Below, one piece after another: positions 1 through 8,253 of a stretch of 64,000 nucleotides of DNA. This DNA is from Corynebacterium halotolerans YIM 70093 = DSM 44683 (GTDB taxonomy: Bacteria > Actinomycetota > Actinomycetes > Mycobacteriales > Mycobacteriaceae). A program made the position numbers and the translations under genes. The stretch is taken from assembly GCF_000341345.1 (NCBI RefSeq), contig NC_020303.1, forward strand, positions 1 to 64,000, in the 5' to 3' direction. Below the pieces are notes generated by a model, which saw only the letters and a list, made by a program, of their open reading frames with translations, was not told where the DNA came from and searched no databases. The first letter of the stretch is position 1, and every line of letters begins with the position of its first letter.

Positions 1-157
1 GGGGGGACGGTACGAAGCTTTTTCACGTTTCATAGGGCGGGGCTAGCTCTACACCTTTACATGTATTCAGATACTTAGATACACTTATTTACAGATACAT
101 ACATACATGCATACGCGTACAGCTACGCACTTCACGTCACTACCGGAAGGACCACCA
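1..157. promoter_or_regulatory. AT-rich centromere-like region upstream of parA
   Basis: This short AT-rich stretch precedes parA. It carries repeated GATAC/ATACAT words, including TACAGATACATAC at 90-102 and ACATGTATT at 59-67. Both words recur just downstream of the operon: the first inverted at 1022-1034, the second in direct orientation at 998-1006. Partition operons often have centromere or operator repeats beside the parA gene, so this is a good candidate parS-like site and autoregulatory operator. That role is inferred from position and repetition only. Confidence 0.55.
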
Positions 158-745
158 ATGATCATTGGCATCGCAAACGTGAAAGGTGGGGTCGGCAAGA
201 CGACGACCAGCATCTACCTCGCCACCGTACTCGCTGACCAGGGCCACGAAGTGGTCGTCGTCGACCTCGACCGTCAGGGGTCCGCCTCCGAATGGGCGGA
301 CCGAGCCGAGGACGCTGGCAACCCACTCCCCTTCCCCGTCGAAGTCTCCAATGCCGCCCGCCTCAAACGCTTCGTCAAGAACTACGGCAAGCGCACCACC
401 ATCATCCTCGACACCCCACCCGGCGATCCCGCCACCGTTGACGCCGCCATCGCCATCTCCGACTACGTCGTTGTCCCGACCCGCTCCTACGGCATCGAGG
501 TCTCTCGGGTTTGGGACACCCTCCCCTCGCTCAACGGCATTCCGCACGCCGTCTTGGTCACCTCCGCCCGCCTCGGCACGCGCTCGCTCGAGTTGTTCCT
601 CGCGATCCTGGACGAGGAAGAGGTGCCACGCTTCCGCACTGTCATTCCCCTGCGGGAGTCCGTACCAGACACCTGGGGCGATGTGCCGACCCGATTCGAG
701 GGTTACGACAACGTTGCTGCGGAGATCCTGGAGGCCATCAAGTGA
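158..745 (+). CDS. parA: ParA-type partition ATPase
   Basis: A 195-residue P-loop ATPase of the small plasmid ParA/MinD class, which moves plasmid copies to daughter cells together with a centromere-binding partner. The deviant Walker A motif KGGVGKT lies at residues 9-15, followed by a [15 protein letters not shown] segment typical of ParA. The ATG at 158 is chosen over an upstream in-frame ATG at 107 because GGAAGG lies about 7 nt before it and the protein then starts directly with the MIIGIAN beta strand. The stop overlaps the GTG start of the next gene, so the two are translationally coupled. At 195 residues it lacks the N-terminal DNA-binding domain of long ParA proteins, as in type Ib partition systems. 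Confidence 0.92.
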   Translation: MIIGIANVKGGVGKTTTSIYLATVLADQGHEVVVVDLDRQGSASEWADRAEDAGNPLPFPVEVSNAARLKRFVKNYGKRTTIILDTPPGDPATVDAAIAISDYVVVPTRSYGIEVSRVWDTLPSLNGIPHAVLVTSARLGTRSLELFLAILDEEEVPRFRTVIPLRESVPDTWGDVPTRFEGYDNVAAEILEAIK

Positions 746-984
746 GCGACAAGAGGAACAAGCTGAGCCCGCGGAAGCCTTCTGCCAGTCGACGTCGCAG
801 CGTCGAGGAAGCCTTCATCTCAGCTGACGCTAAGCCGGCTCCGGAGCCAACCCAGATGTACAACATCAAACTGCCCGTCGAACTCCATCGTCGCGCGAAG
901 ATGCAGGCATTTAAGGAGGACCGCACGATGAAGGACATCATCGTGGAGCTACTACGGGATTACCTCGACGAACACGAGGAATGA
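742..984 (+). CDS. Small ParB/ParG-like DNA-binding partner of ParA
   Basis: An 80-residue protein starting at GTG 742, which overlaps the parA stop in the sequence GTGA. The N-terminal half is basic and probably flexible ([19 protein letters not shown]). The C-terminal half ([19 protein letters not shown], then a helix to the end) has the beta-helix-helix pattern of a ribbon-helix-helix fold. Small RHH proteins encoded straight after a short ParA are the centromere-binding factors of type Ib partition loci. A longer open frame starts further upstream inside parA but would overlap it almost entirely. Function is inferred from context and fold pattern. Confidence 0.75.
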   Translation: MSDKRNKLSPRKPSASRRRSVEEAFISADAKPAPEPTQMYNIKLPVELHRRAKMQAFKEDRTMKDIIVELLRDYLDEHEE

Positions 985-1060
985 GATACATAAATACACA
1001 TGTATTTGTAAATACGTAAAGGTATGTATCTGTAAATTTGTGTAGATGGATACTATGGCC
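985..1060. repeat. Centromere-like repeats downstream of the par operon
   Basis: An AT-rich tract of about 75 bp just after the partition operon. GTATGTATCTGTA at 1022-1034 is the exact reverse complement of the 13-mer at 90-102, and ACATGTATT at 998-1006 repeats 59-67. Several AATAC/GATAC words lie between them. The operon is therefore bracketed by related sequences, which would let the partner protein bind both sides. Confidence 0.5.
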
Positions 1061-1177
1061 AGTCCTCCCCCACAAGGTCACTAGCTGCTGATACCGTTGC
1101 AAGAATAGTGAAAGCCGGGCGCTGTCCTACCAGCCCCGGCCATGACCCCACGACCCTGAATGAAAGCGTGAGGATTT

Positions 1178-2095
1178 ATGGGTGATCATACCCTGACCCG
1201 GGACGACTCTGGCAACCCCGGAGAAATTGAGCAGACTGAGCAGGCCGTGGGCTACATCAGCCGCTGGTTCGTCCAAGCGCTCTTCCCCTATAGGAAGACT
1301 GACGAACTCGTCCGTCAGATCCAAAGCGGCCGCGACAGGGTCACCGTTATGTCCGCCAACGGACTACCCTACGGAAAATATCCGCGTCTCATTATGGCCG
1401 CCATCATCACCACCGCAGTACAGCGGGCGGGCCAGGTCGAGCTCGGCCTGATGACCCCGGAAGAGGCCCGCCGCATTCCGCTCGGCCGATCGCTGGATGG
1501 ATTCCTCGCCACGATTGGGATCGCGAGCCGGGGGACTGGGGGAGCACGTGGAAACCGGACGCTGATCCGGGAGCAGATGCGCCGGCTAACGAGCTCGATC
1601 ATCACAGTGCAGAAGATCTACGAGACTCGAGACCAAGGCGCGACCGCTCCTGTAGCCAAGCGTTGGGACCTGTGGTTCGATCCCGCACACCCAGAACAAG
1701 AGACTATTACTGAGTCCTACATCGAGCTCACCGAAGAATTCTGGGAGCAAATCAACCGCGCTCCCATCCCGATTGACCTCGACATCCTCAAAGCACTCGG
1801 CAGACCGAGGGCGATGGACCTCTATGTTTGGATCTCGCTCAAGAAATACTGGCTGAACAAACGACCAGAAAAGACGTTCACCTTCGCATGGGGAGACCTG
1901 ACTGATCAGTTCTCCCCGAAGGAGTTGAAGACGACGGATGACCGAATGAACTTCCGCAAGGAACTCCGGAAGGCGCTCTCCGACGTCGCGAAGCTGTGGC
2001 CCGACGTCGGAGTGGAAGCTACCGCCGACGGGCTCCTGGTCCACGAGGGTCAGCCTTCCGTGAAGATCCGGACAGCCCGACAGCTGGAACAGTAG
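1178..2095 (+). CDS. repA: RepA-type plasmid replication initiator
   Basis: A 305-residue protein resembling the plasmid-encoded RepA initiators found on actinobacterial and broad-host-range plasmids. Supporting segments are the N-terminal YISRWFVQALFPYRK region, the LPYGKYPRLIMAAIITTAV helix, and a central PIPIDLDILKALGRPRAMDLY stretch typical of winged-helix initiators. ATG 1178 follows GTGAGGA at a normal distance. The gene lies between the partition operon and the iteron array, the usual order for an iteron-controlled replicon. It probably binds the 22-bp iterons and opens the adjacent AT-rich DNA with host DnaA. The family call comes from recognised sequence pattern, not a search. Confidence 0.8.
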   Translation: MGDHTLTRDDSGNPGEIEQTEQAVGYISRWFVQALFPYRKTDELVRQIQSGRDRVTVMSANGLPYGKYPRLIMAAIITTAVQRAGQVELGLMTPEEARRIPLGRSLDGFLATIGIASRGTGGARGNRTLIREQMRRLTSSIITVQKIYETRDQGATAPVAKRWDLWFDPAHPEQETITESYIELTEEFWEQINRAPIPIDLDILKALGRPRAMDLYVWISLKKYWLNKRPEKTFTFAWGDLTDQFSPKELKTTDDRMNFRKELRKALSDVAKLWPDVGVEATADGLLVHEGQPSVKIRTARQLEQ

Positions 2096-2139
2096 AATGT
2101 TGAGTATGCCTCTCACCATCATGGTGCGGGGCATTTCCA

Positions 2140-2440
2140 TTTTCGCAGGTCAAGGTGCCGCAGATTTACCACCGTGGCACCTCAGGCGGCGACCTGGGAA
2201 AATGGTGTTTTCGCAGGTCAAGGTGCCGCAGATTTACCACCGTGACAAAAATTCAGCCGCAGATTTACCACCGTCAATCCGCAGATTTACCACCGTCAAT
2301 CCGCAGATTTACCACCGTCAATCCGCAGATTTACCACCGTCAATAAAGTTATCCACAGGGATTGACCTGCGCTTATCTTCTTTCGGACCCCGCTGCTATA
2401 ACAATAACCCCTATGACAATATGCGTGCGGTTTAGAGGTG
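2140..2440. other. Iteron origin of replication (oriV)
   Basis: The core repeat CCGCAGATTTACCACCGT occurs six times: 2158-2175, 2226-2243, 2257-2274, 2279-2296, 2301-2318 and 2323-2340. The last four are tandem with an exact 22-bp period (each followed by CAAT), so RepA would sit on one helix face. The first two lie inside a 37-bp direct repeat (2140-2176 and 2208-2244). A perfect DnaA box, TTATCCACA, is at 2349-2357, followed by the AT-rich stretch CTATAACAATAACCCCTATG. Repeats, DnaA box and AT-rich DNA just after the initiator gene are the standard parts of an iteron origin. Confidence 0.9.
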
Positions 2441-2686
2441 AGTGATCATCGTCTAGGCAGTAACCGGTAGGCGAACTATCGAGGGCTGCCGCGGCGCCGC
2501 TGCGCGACGCCTTGCCCCGAAACAACAGTGGTTACCCTGTCAGTGCGCAATAAAGCTCTCCTCCCCAGTCAGTGGGGCTCTCCCCAGCAGTAGTCGGCAA
2601 GACGACGAGTGATCTGGTTCTAAGAAGTGCTTTCCCCATGAAATAGTTCTGGGAGGAGCACCACCCACTTCCCAGGAGGAGCCACC
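2441..2686. other. Intergenic spacer between origin and lipoprotein gene
   Basis: No gene is supported here. The stretch contains a GC-rich self-complementary core around 2485-2510 and a strong ribosome binding site, AGGAGG at 2674-2679, serving the ATG at 2687. Confidence 0.4.
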
Positions 2687-2704
2687 ATGTCGTTGCGTCG
2701 TTGA

Positions 2705-3760
2705 ATGACCGTGTTGGGGGCCGTTCTCGTCGTCGGGTTGACCGCCGCCGGCTGTACACCACCGAATGGGGGAGTAGCTGCCCCACCCATCACCGAGACC
2801 ACAGTCTCCGCCCAGACGGACGATACTGCTGCCGTCTCACCGGCCGCTGACATCGCCTTCAGCTTATCTGGCTCATCGTCTCCGGTAGGGGAGGAGACGA
2901 CCTCCCCGGGCGATCAGACTGCGGCCGCAGGGAGTGCGATGGCAGCACTCGAGACCCTGGAGGTCAAAGGCCGGGCCCCGAAGACCGGGTATGACCGCGA
3001 TCAGTTCGGGCCCCGCTGGGCTGATACCGACCACAACGGCTGCGACACCCGCAACGACATCCTTGCCCGCGACCTGGAGTTCGAGACCTTCCGGCCCGGC
3101 ACCCAGGACTGCGTGGTCCTCACCGGGGTGCTCGACGATCCGTACACCGCCACCGAAATCCACTTCCTCCGCGGCCAGGACACCTCCACTCAGGTGCAGG
3201 TCGACCACGTCGTCGCTCTGTCCGATGCCTGGCAGAAGGACGCCCAGCAACTCGACGAGACCACCCGCACCGCGTTTGCCAACGACCCGCTGAACCTGCT
3301 GGCCGTCGACGGGCCCGCCAACGCCCAAAAAGGCGACGGCGATGCTGCGACCTGGCTGCCGGCCAACCGGTCGTTCCGCTGTGACTACGTCTCCCGCCAG
3401 ATCGCGGTGAAGGCCCACTACGACCTGTGGGTCACCAGTGCAGAGAAAGACGCCATGGGCAGGGTGCTGTCGAACTGCCCCGACCAGGTACTGCCCACCG
3501 ATCAGACCGCGGCCACGGTGTACGAGATCGACACCACCGCCACCCAATACCCGACTCCCGCAGTCGCCGAGCCAACACCGGTCGTGGAATCCCCGGTGGC
3601 AGAGCCGACGACTGTGGCCCCCACACCGACGAGTATGGATCCACGGTTCACCAGCTGCGCGAAGGCCAAAGACGCCGGATACGGTCCCTACACCGCCGGA
3701 ATCGACCCCGAATACGACTGGTACCGCGACGGCGACAACGACGGCACCACCTGCGAATAA
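2705..3760 (+). CDS. Secreted HNH (DUF1524-like) nuclease lipoprotein with excalibur domain
   Basis: A 351-residue reading frame with a hydrophobic leader ending in the lipobox LTAAGC. A Thr/Ser/Pro-rich linker follows, then a DUF1524/GmrSD-type HNH core with VDHVVALSDAW and NDPLNLLAVDGPANAQKG, and finally an excalibur-type calcium-binding tail ending DWYRDGDNDGTTCE. Such proteins are surface-attached or secreted nuclease-like proteins, often plasmid-borne. Upstream in the same frame, ATG 2687 has the good Shine-Dalgarno site and encodes MSLRR, then TGA (2702-2704), then the ATG at 2705 used here. The charged signal-peptide n-region is thus cut off by a stop codon. Expression may depend on reinitiation at 2705, or the gene may be inactive. 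Confidence 0.75.
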   Translation: MTVLGAVLVVGLTAAGCTPPNGGVAAPPITETTVSAQTDDTAAVSPAADIAFSLSGSSSPVGEETTSPGDQTAAAGSAMAALETLEVKGRAPKTGYDRDQFGPRWADTDHNGCDTRNDILARDLEFETFRPGTQDCVVLTGVLDDPYTATEIHFLRGQDTSTQVQVDHVVALSDAWQKDAQQLDETTRTAFANDPLNLLAVDGPANAQKGDGDAATWLPANRSFRCDYVSRQIAVKAHYDLWVTSAEKDAMGRVLSNCPDQVLPTDQTAATVYEIDTTATQYPTPAVAEPTPVVESPVAEPTTVAPTPTSMDPRFTSCAKAKDAGYGPYTAGIDPEYDWYRDGDNDGTTCE

Positions 3761-4362
3761 CCTGCAACCACACCTCCGCCGTCACTGGACCGGTCAGACC
3801 CCGGCAGCGCTGGCTGTCGGCCGCGTCCGTGCCAATCAGGAGCCGGTGGACTTCTTCCGTCCTTGAACAGACCAGCGACGCTACCTGGTGGGGCAGGTAT
3901 GTCGGCTCAGTGTTGGCAATCTTCAGGCTGCGTCGCCACACCGGTGGAAGTGTCCGCACGCGGGTAAAACCCGCATGTCGTGCACCATGCAGAGGGGAAG
4001 GACACTGAGTGGTGGCTCTCCTGGCCATCGAACCCGACGATGCCCCTCTCACACTGCTCACCGCCGCGGTGTTGAGATGTGATGTCCTGGACATCATCGT
4101 CACCCGCCCAGATCGCCCGTGAGCTCGCGGTCGAATTGTTCACGAACGAGCAGGCGGGTGCTCACCGCGACAGGCACGGACGGCTCCCTCCGGATCGCGA
4201 GTCTTACAGCGTTCTACTTCGGCTCCCAGGGAGAAGAACCCCTGTCGTGAGTAATGGTTTTCTGATTCCCGCAGTGACCCATACACAGTTCTGATCAGGT
4301 TGAATGATGTCGGGTGTATGTTCTCGTTGTCCTTTTGTCGAAAGATTGAGCAGAATGGACCC
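3761..4362. other. Intergenic region, no supported gene
   Basis: About 600 bp without a convincing gene. Short open frames in all phases lack a recognisable domain and good start sites. The lower GC near 4240-4360 marks the approach to the restriction-modification genes. Confidence 0.4.
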
Positions 4363-6033
4363 ATGCCTGAATTGGAAGCCTTGTTCGAGATTGATACGCC
4401 TGCTCTTCGCAAGGCACGTGGGGCTTACTTCACTCCCGAAGGAATTTCCCGTTTCATCTCCACCTGGGCTATCCGCTGCGGTGATGACCGTGTGATGGAG
4501 CCGTCGGCAGGTGATGCTGCCTTCATGGTGGCGGCTGTAGAACGACTGAAGAACCTGGCGGACAATCCAGACGCTTCACCTCTTATCGAGGGCGTGGAGA
4601 TCCACGAGCACAGTGCTCGGATTGGTCACGAGCGAGTCATAGTCGCAGGTGGAACTCCGGACATCACTGTTAGTGATTTCTTTACGGTCTCTCCGGAACC
4701 GGTATACGACGCCGTGATCGGCAATCCACCGTATATCCGCTACCAGGACTTTTCTGGCACTTCCCGGACAATAGCCGCGGAGGCGGCGCTGCGGGCCGGT
4801 GTGCGCCTGTCTCGTCTGGCTTCGAGTTGGGCGGCCTTTGTCATCCACTCTGCACTGTTTCTCAAGCCCGGGGGTCGGCTCGGCCTCGTACTGCCCGCTG
4901 AGTTGATGAGTGTCAACTATGCGGCGCCGGTGCGGCAGTTCCTCTTCGACAACTTCGCGGATATCCAGCTTGTCTTGTTTGATGAGCAGGTCTTCCCGGA
5001 TGCCGAAGCTGATGTGGTGTTGCTCCTGGCTGATGGCTACGGCCAGGGACCCACGGGGGAAGCTTCTGTCCGGTTAACCAAGAACGCCGAAAGCCTAGCC
5101 TCCCTCAGTGATGAGGCTGTGTCCTGGACCCCGCCCACGGCGTCGGGGAAGTGGACCGGCAGCCTTGCTGGCGCGACTGCACTGGAGGCGCTGCAGGCCT
5201 TATCCGCCCAGGACGCCTTCGTGGGTCTGCAGACCTGGGGTGAGACGACGCTGGGCATCGTCACCGGCAGCAACAAGTATTTTGCTTTGTCACCCCAACG
5301 GGTCATCCAAGTGGGATTATCTCACAGTGACACCCTCCCGCTGTCTCCTCCCGGTAGTGCCCACCTTCGGGGTCTGGCATTGACGACCCAGCAACTTCAG
5401 CGTCTGGGCCAGGAAGGGAAGTCCACCCGCCTGTTCTACCCCAAGCAGCCCCTGTCCCCGGCCGCTGCGGCCTATATCCAGGCCGGCCAGGACACCGGGG
5501 TCGACACTGCCTATAAATGCCGTGTCCGCAAGGTCTGGTACCAGGTCCCTCTGATCCCACCGGCAGATCTTCTCCTGACCTGCATGAATGCGGATACCCC
5601 ACGGTTGACGACCAATGAGGCCAAGGCGCACCATCTCAACTCTGTCCATGGTGTGTACCTGGCAGAAGACCACCGGGAGCTGGGATGTGAACTGCTTCCC
5701 CTGGCCAGCGTGAACTCAGTGACGCTGCTGCATGCCGAGATCGTCGGACGCGCCTATGGCGGTGGGGTCCTGAAACTAGAGCCTCGCGAGGCAGATGTGT
5801 GGCTGACTCCTTCCCCTGATCTGGTGGCAGCTAACGCTCACGCGTTGAGAGGCGTCAAAGATCAGGTGGGCACGCTCCTGGCCGCCGGACAACTTCTCGA
5901 TGCCGTCCAGGTTGTCGACGACGTGCTCTTCCACAGCAGTGATGGGGTCGCGCTGCGATATCTCGACGCCGTGCGGGAAGCCCGGGAACGTATGGCGCAC
6001 CGACGTAGCGCAAGGGGGGCCAGTGGCCGCTAA
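4363..6033 (+). CDS. N6-adenine DNA methyltransferase (Eco57I/type II class)
   Basis: A 556-residue gamma-class adenine methyltransferase. GAYFTP (residues 20-25) matches motif X, EPSAGDAAF (46-54) is the SAM-binding motif I, and IGNPPYIRYQDF with NPPY at 121-124 is catalytic motif IV. The long C-terminal part (about 300-556) should hold the target-recognition domain. ATG 4363 begins just before the conserved region; earlier in-frame ATGs at 4300 and 4318 would add unconserved sequence. It overlaps the next gene by 11 bp, and that gene looks like a nuclease, so this is probably the protective half of a restriction-modification system. Specificity cannot be read from the sequence. Confidence 0.88.
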   Translation: MPELEALFEIDTPALRKARGAYFTPEGISRFISTWAIRCGDDRVMEPSAGDAAFMVAAVERLKNLADNPDASPLIEGVEIHEHSARIGHERVIVAGGTPDITVSDFFTVSPEPVYDAVIGNPPYIRYQDFSGTSRTIAAEAALRAGVRLSRLASSWAAFVIHSALFLKPGGRLGLVLPAELMSVNYAAPVRQFLFDNFADIQLVLFDEQVFPDAEADVVLLLADGYGQGPTGEASVRLTKNAESLASLSDEAVSWTPPTASGKWTGSLAGATALEALQALSAQDAFVGLQTWGETTLGIVTGSNKYFALSPQRVIQVGLSHSDTLPLSPPGSAHLRGLALTTQQLQRLGQEGKSTRLFYPKQPLSPAAAAYIQAGQDTGVDTAYKCRVRKVWYQVPLIPPADLLLTCMNADTPRLTTNEAKAHHLNSVHGVYLAEDHRELGCELLPLASVNSVTLLHAEIVGRAYGGGVLKLEPREADVWLTPSPDLVAANAHALRGVKDQVGTLLAAGQLLDAVQVVDDVLFHSSDGVALRYLDAVREARERMAHRRSARGASGR

Positions 6034-7096
6034 ACCCAGTGCCAAAGACAAGGCGTGGATCTTATTCGACGAGATCGTTGACCAGGCAGCACCAGACGGT
6101 GAGCACACCAATCCATGGGCGACGAACAGCGATGGTTCCCTTCGCTATGAGCCTGATTTCGACACGCTCACTCGACTGCTGGGTGTCCCCCTGCAGCTGA
6201 AAGCCGCTTCCCAGAGCGGTGTCCCGGCCTTAGCCCTGGACGTATGGCTCAGTTATGAGCTGCGGCGGGCTGGCTTTCACCCGGATCAGACGTGGCCTAG
6301 AGCCGAGAGCCCCCGCATCCTGCCGATGCCTATTTCTAACCTGCTTGCGGCACTGCCGCGCACGGAACGCGCTTCCCTGCAGACACGACTCGCCTCAAAA
6401 TCCTCCATGTCAGGAGTCACCTCGTCGAGCGCGAATATCCTGGGCAAAAACTACCTCAAGCAGGTGGATGTGATCATGACGGACTGGGCGACCGGGCCCG
6501 AGCTGTTGATCTCCACCAAACGCATGGACTCCTCCTACGGCAAGAACGCCGCCAACCGGATTGAGGAGTCCTACGGTGATGCCAAAAACCTGCGGATGAG
6601 ACATCCCCAGGCGGCACTTGGATTCGTGTTTGGCCTGCGCTCGGACATCCTCACTAAAGAACCCGACACCGCCGAATGGCTCATCGACCTCCTCGGCAAA
6701 CTCGGTAACGAGGAAGACGCCTACCACGCCACCTGCCTGATCATGTTTGACTACGACGATGCCCTCCCAGACTCCGACGTGGAGGAAACAGAGACCTCAG
6801 CACTCGCGGAACCGGGCGTCGACGGAGCAGAGGAGGATGAGGGCCTGCAGCAGGATACACCTCAGGATGACCTCGGCGTTTCTTTGGAGAATCTTCCCCG
6901 TCTCGACCTTCTTCACGAGAAGATCCCCGCAGGCTTGTCCGCGAGTAGATTTCTGTCCATCATGGTCAACCATGTTCTGGACGCCACACCGGTCACGATG
7001 CACAGGGAAGCTCGCCGGCGGCGCCGAGCCGCTACCCCAGACCCTGCTGCTGTAGGGGAAAGCGGCATCGTCCACGACACTCCCGTCGCTGAGTAA
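6023..7096 (+). CDS. Putative restriction endonuclease partner of the adenine methylase
   Basis: A 357-residue protein translated from GTG 6023, preceded by a purine-rich AAGGGGGG and overlapping the methylase stop, so the two genes are coupled. No family was recognised with certainty. Residues 149-166 read DVIMTDWATGPELLISTK, which fits a PD-(D/E)xK nuclease core in its (S)xK variant (D149, S164, K166). KRMDSSYGKNAANRIEESYGDAKNLRMRHP follows in two adjoining helices, a pattern seen in type II enzymes. An acidic linker (about 255-300) leads to a basic C-terminus. Endonuclease function is inferred from gene context and this motif. Confidence 0.6.
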   Translation: MAAKPSAKDKAWILFDEIVDQAAPDGEHTNPWATNSDGSLRYEPDFDTLTRLLGVPLQLKAASQSGVPALALDVWLSYELRRAGFHPDQTWPRAESPRILPMPISNLLAALPRTERASLQTRLASKSSMSGVTSSSANILGKNYLKQVDVIMTDWATGPELLISTKRMDSSYGKNAANRIEESYGDAKNLRMRHPQAALGFVFGLRSDILTKEPDTAEWLIDLLGKLGNEEDAYHATCLIMFDYDDALPDSDVEETETSALAEPGVDGAEEDEGLQQDTPQDDLGVSLENLPRLDLLHEKIPAGLSASRFLSIMVNHVLDATPVTMHREARRRRRAATPDPAAVGESGIVHDTPVAE

Positions 7097-7099
7097 CAC

Positions 7100-7871
7100 C
7101 TACGCGTGCTCTACTTTCCTCAAAGAGAAAGTTGGTTGGCGTTGGATCATGATCAGGGCTCCGATCGTTAGCCCGAAACCGAGAATCGTCAGCAGGGGCA
7201 AAGTGGTGCCGTTGACGATGAAGTCGAGTACAGCGGTAACTGCGGGAACAAGGAAGAACAGGCTAGTCACAGACACCGCATCTCGCTTGCCAACCATGGA
7301 ATACAACAGGGCGGTCGCACCAACGCTGACGACCAGCACCATCCAGGTCGCAGCTCCTACAAAACGCCACCCTGGCTCCCAGGTACCGAGGCCGACAATA
7401 GGCAACGCCACCACGAATACGGCGACGGCGATCGTAGACTGAATAGCCAGGTTCGCCCACACGCCCACCTCAGAGTTGGACTTTTGCGTCAGTGTCCCCA
7501 CGGTGATCGCGAGCAGCGCGATGACTGCCGCGAGGTAACCGCCCACAGCACCCGGGTTTGTCAGATCAATGTCTGCGGCCACAGCCAGTCCCACCCCGGT
7601 CAGACCGACCGCCAAGATCAGCCACGTCACACGAGGGCGGGTTCCAGTCAATACGGCGGTGATCAGTGGCTGGGCGGACACAATCAACGCCAGCATCCCG
7701 GGGTTGATCTCCTGGTCTAATGCGACGAAAAACGCAGCCTGATATGCAACTTGCATCAACAGGGCCGTGAGTATGGTGTGTCGCCACTGCCGCCGCCCGG
7801 ACGGCAGCGCGTCACGCGAGAAAAGCGTCCAGATACCCCAGACGATGACGGCGCAACCGACAGCTCGGACG
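7100..7871 (-). pseudogene. EamA/DMT-family exporter, 3' part (gene split by IS copy 1)
   Basis: The C-terminal 256 or so residues of a drug/metabolite-transporter (EamA) protein with several hydrophobic helices, for example PGMLALIVSAQPLITAVLTG and a final ILGFGLTIGALIMI segment. The first residues of the open frame (MSTKQGTAP) come from the IS end, not the gene. Joining this part to the 5' part at 9183-9349 and removing one copy of the 3-bp target duplication restores a continuous 311-residue protein in frame, reading AFLTVRAVGCA across the junction. The insertion therefore inactivated an exporter of usual DMT length. It was probably co-transcribed with the proline hydroxylase upstream and may have exported its product. 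Confidence 0.85.
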
Positions 7872-7941
7872 GGGGCCGTCCCCTGTTTGGTGGACACGCT
7901 GACCCTGGCCCAGAATGGGCCGGAGAATGCGAGAGACCACC

Positions 7942-8253
7942 ATGCCGAAGAACACCTACACCGATGAGTTCAAAGCCGACGCGGTCCGGCTCTACGAGGA
8001 CACCAAGGGCGCTTCTTTTTCCTCAATCGCCGTGGACCTCGGCATCAGCCGGGCGACGTTGAAGAACTGGGTCTACGCCGCCCGCAGGGCCCGCGGCGTC
8101 CAGCCCAGCCGCACCGCCGAGGACCCCACCGACGAGCTGCTGCGCCTGCGCAAAGAAGTCCAGCACCTGCGCTCGGAGACCCAGAAGCTTTCCACCGAGC
8201 GCGATATCCTGCGCAAGGCCGCGAAGTATTTCGCGGGAGAGACGACCTGGTGA
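7942..8253 (+). CDS. IS3-family transposase OrfA, copy 1
   Basis: A 103-residue helix-turn-helix protein (YTDEFKADAVRLYEDTKG, then SSIAVDLGISRATLKNWV) with a C-terminal leucine-zipper-like coiled coil (LRLRKEVQHLRSETQKL), the standard OrfA layout. It recognises the IS ends. ATG 7942 is preferred over an in-frame ATG at 7915 because the conserved domain starts there. Its stop overlaps the GTG of OrfB in GTGA, so OrfB is reached by reinitiation or by -1 frameshifting. Confidence 0.92.
   Translation: MPKNTYTDEFKADAVRLYEDTKGASFSSIAVDLGISRATLKNWVYAARRARGVQPSRTAEDPTDELLRLRKEVQHLRSETQKLSTERDILRKAAKYFAGETTW

Noticed and set aside
511..984. A 157-residue gene covering the end of parA
   Set aside because: The upstream half lies entirely in another frame of parA. 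The conserved RHH-like part begins at GTG 742, coupled to the parA stop.
2257..2344. Tandem repeats resembling a small CRISPR array
   Set aside because: Units are contiguous at 22 bp with only a 4-bp constant link, no variable spacers and no cas genes. Position after repA and beside a DnaA box shows they are iterons.
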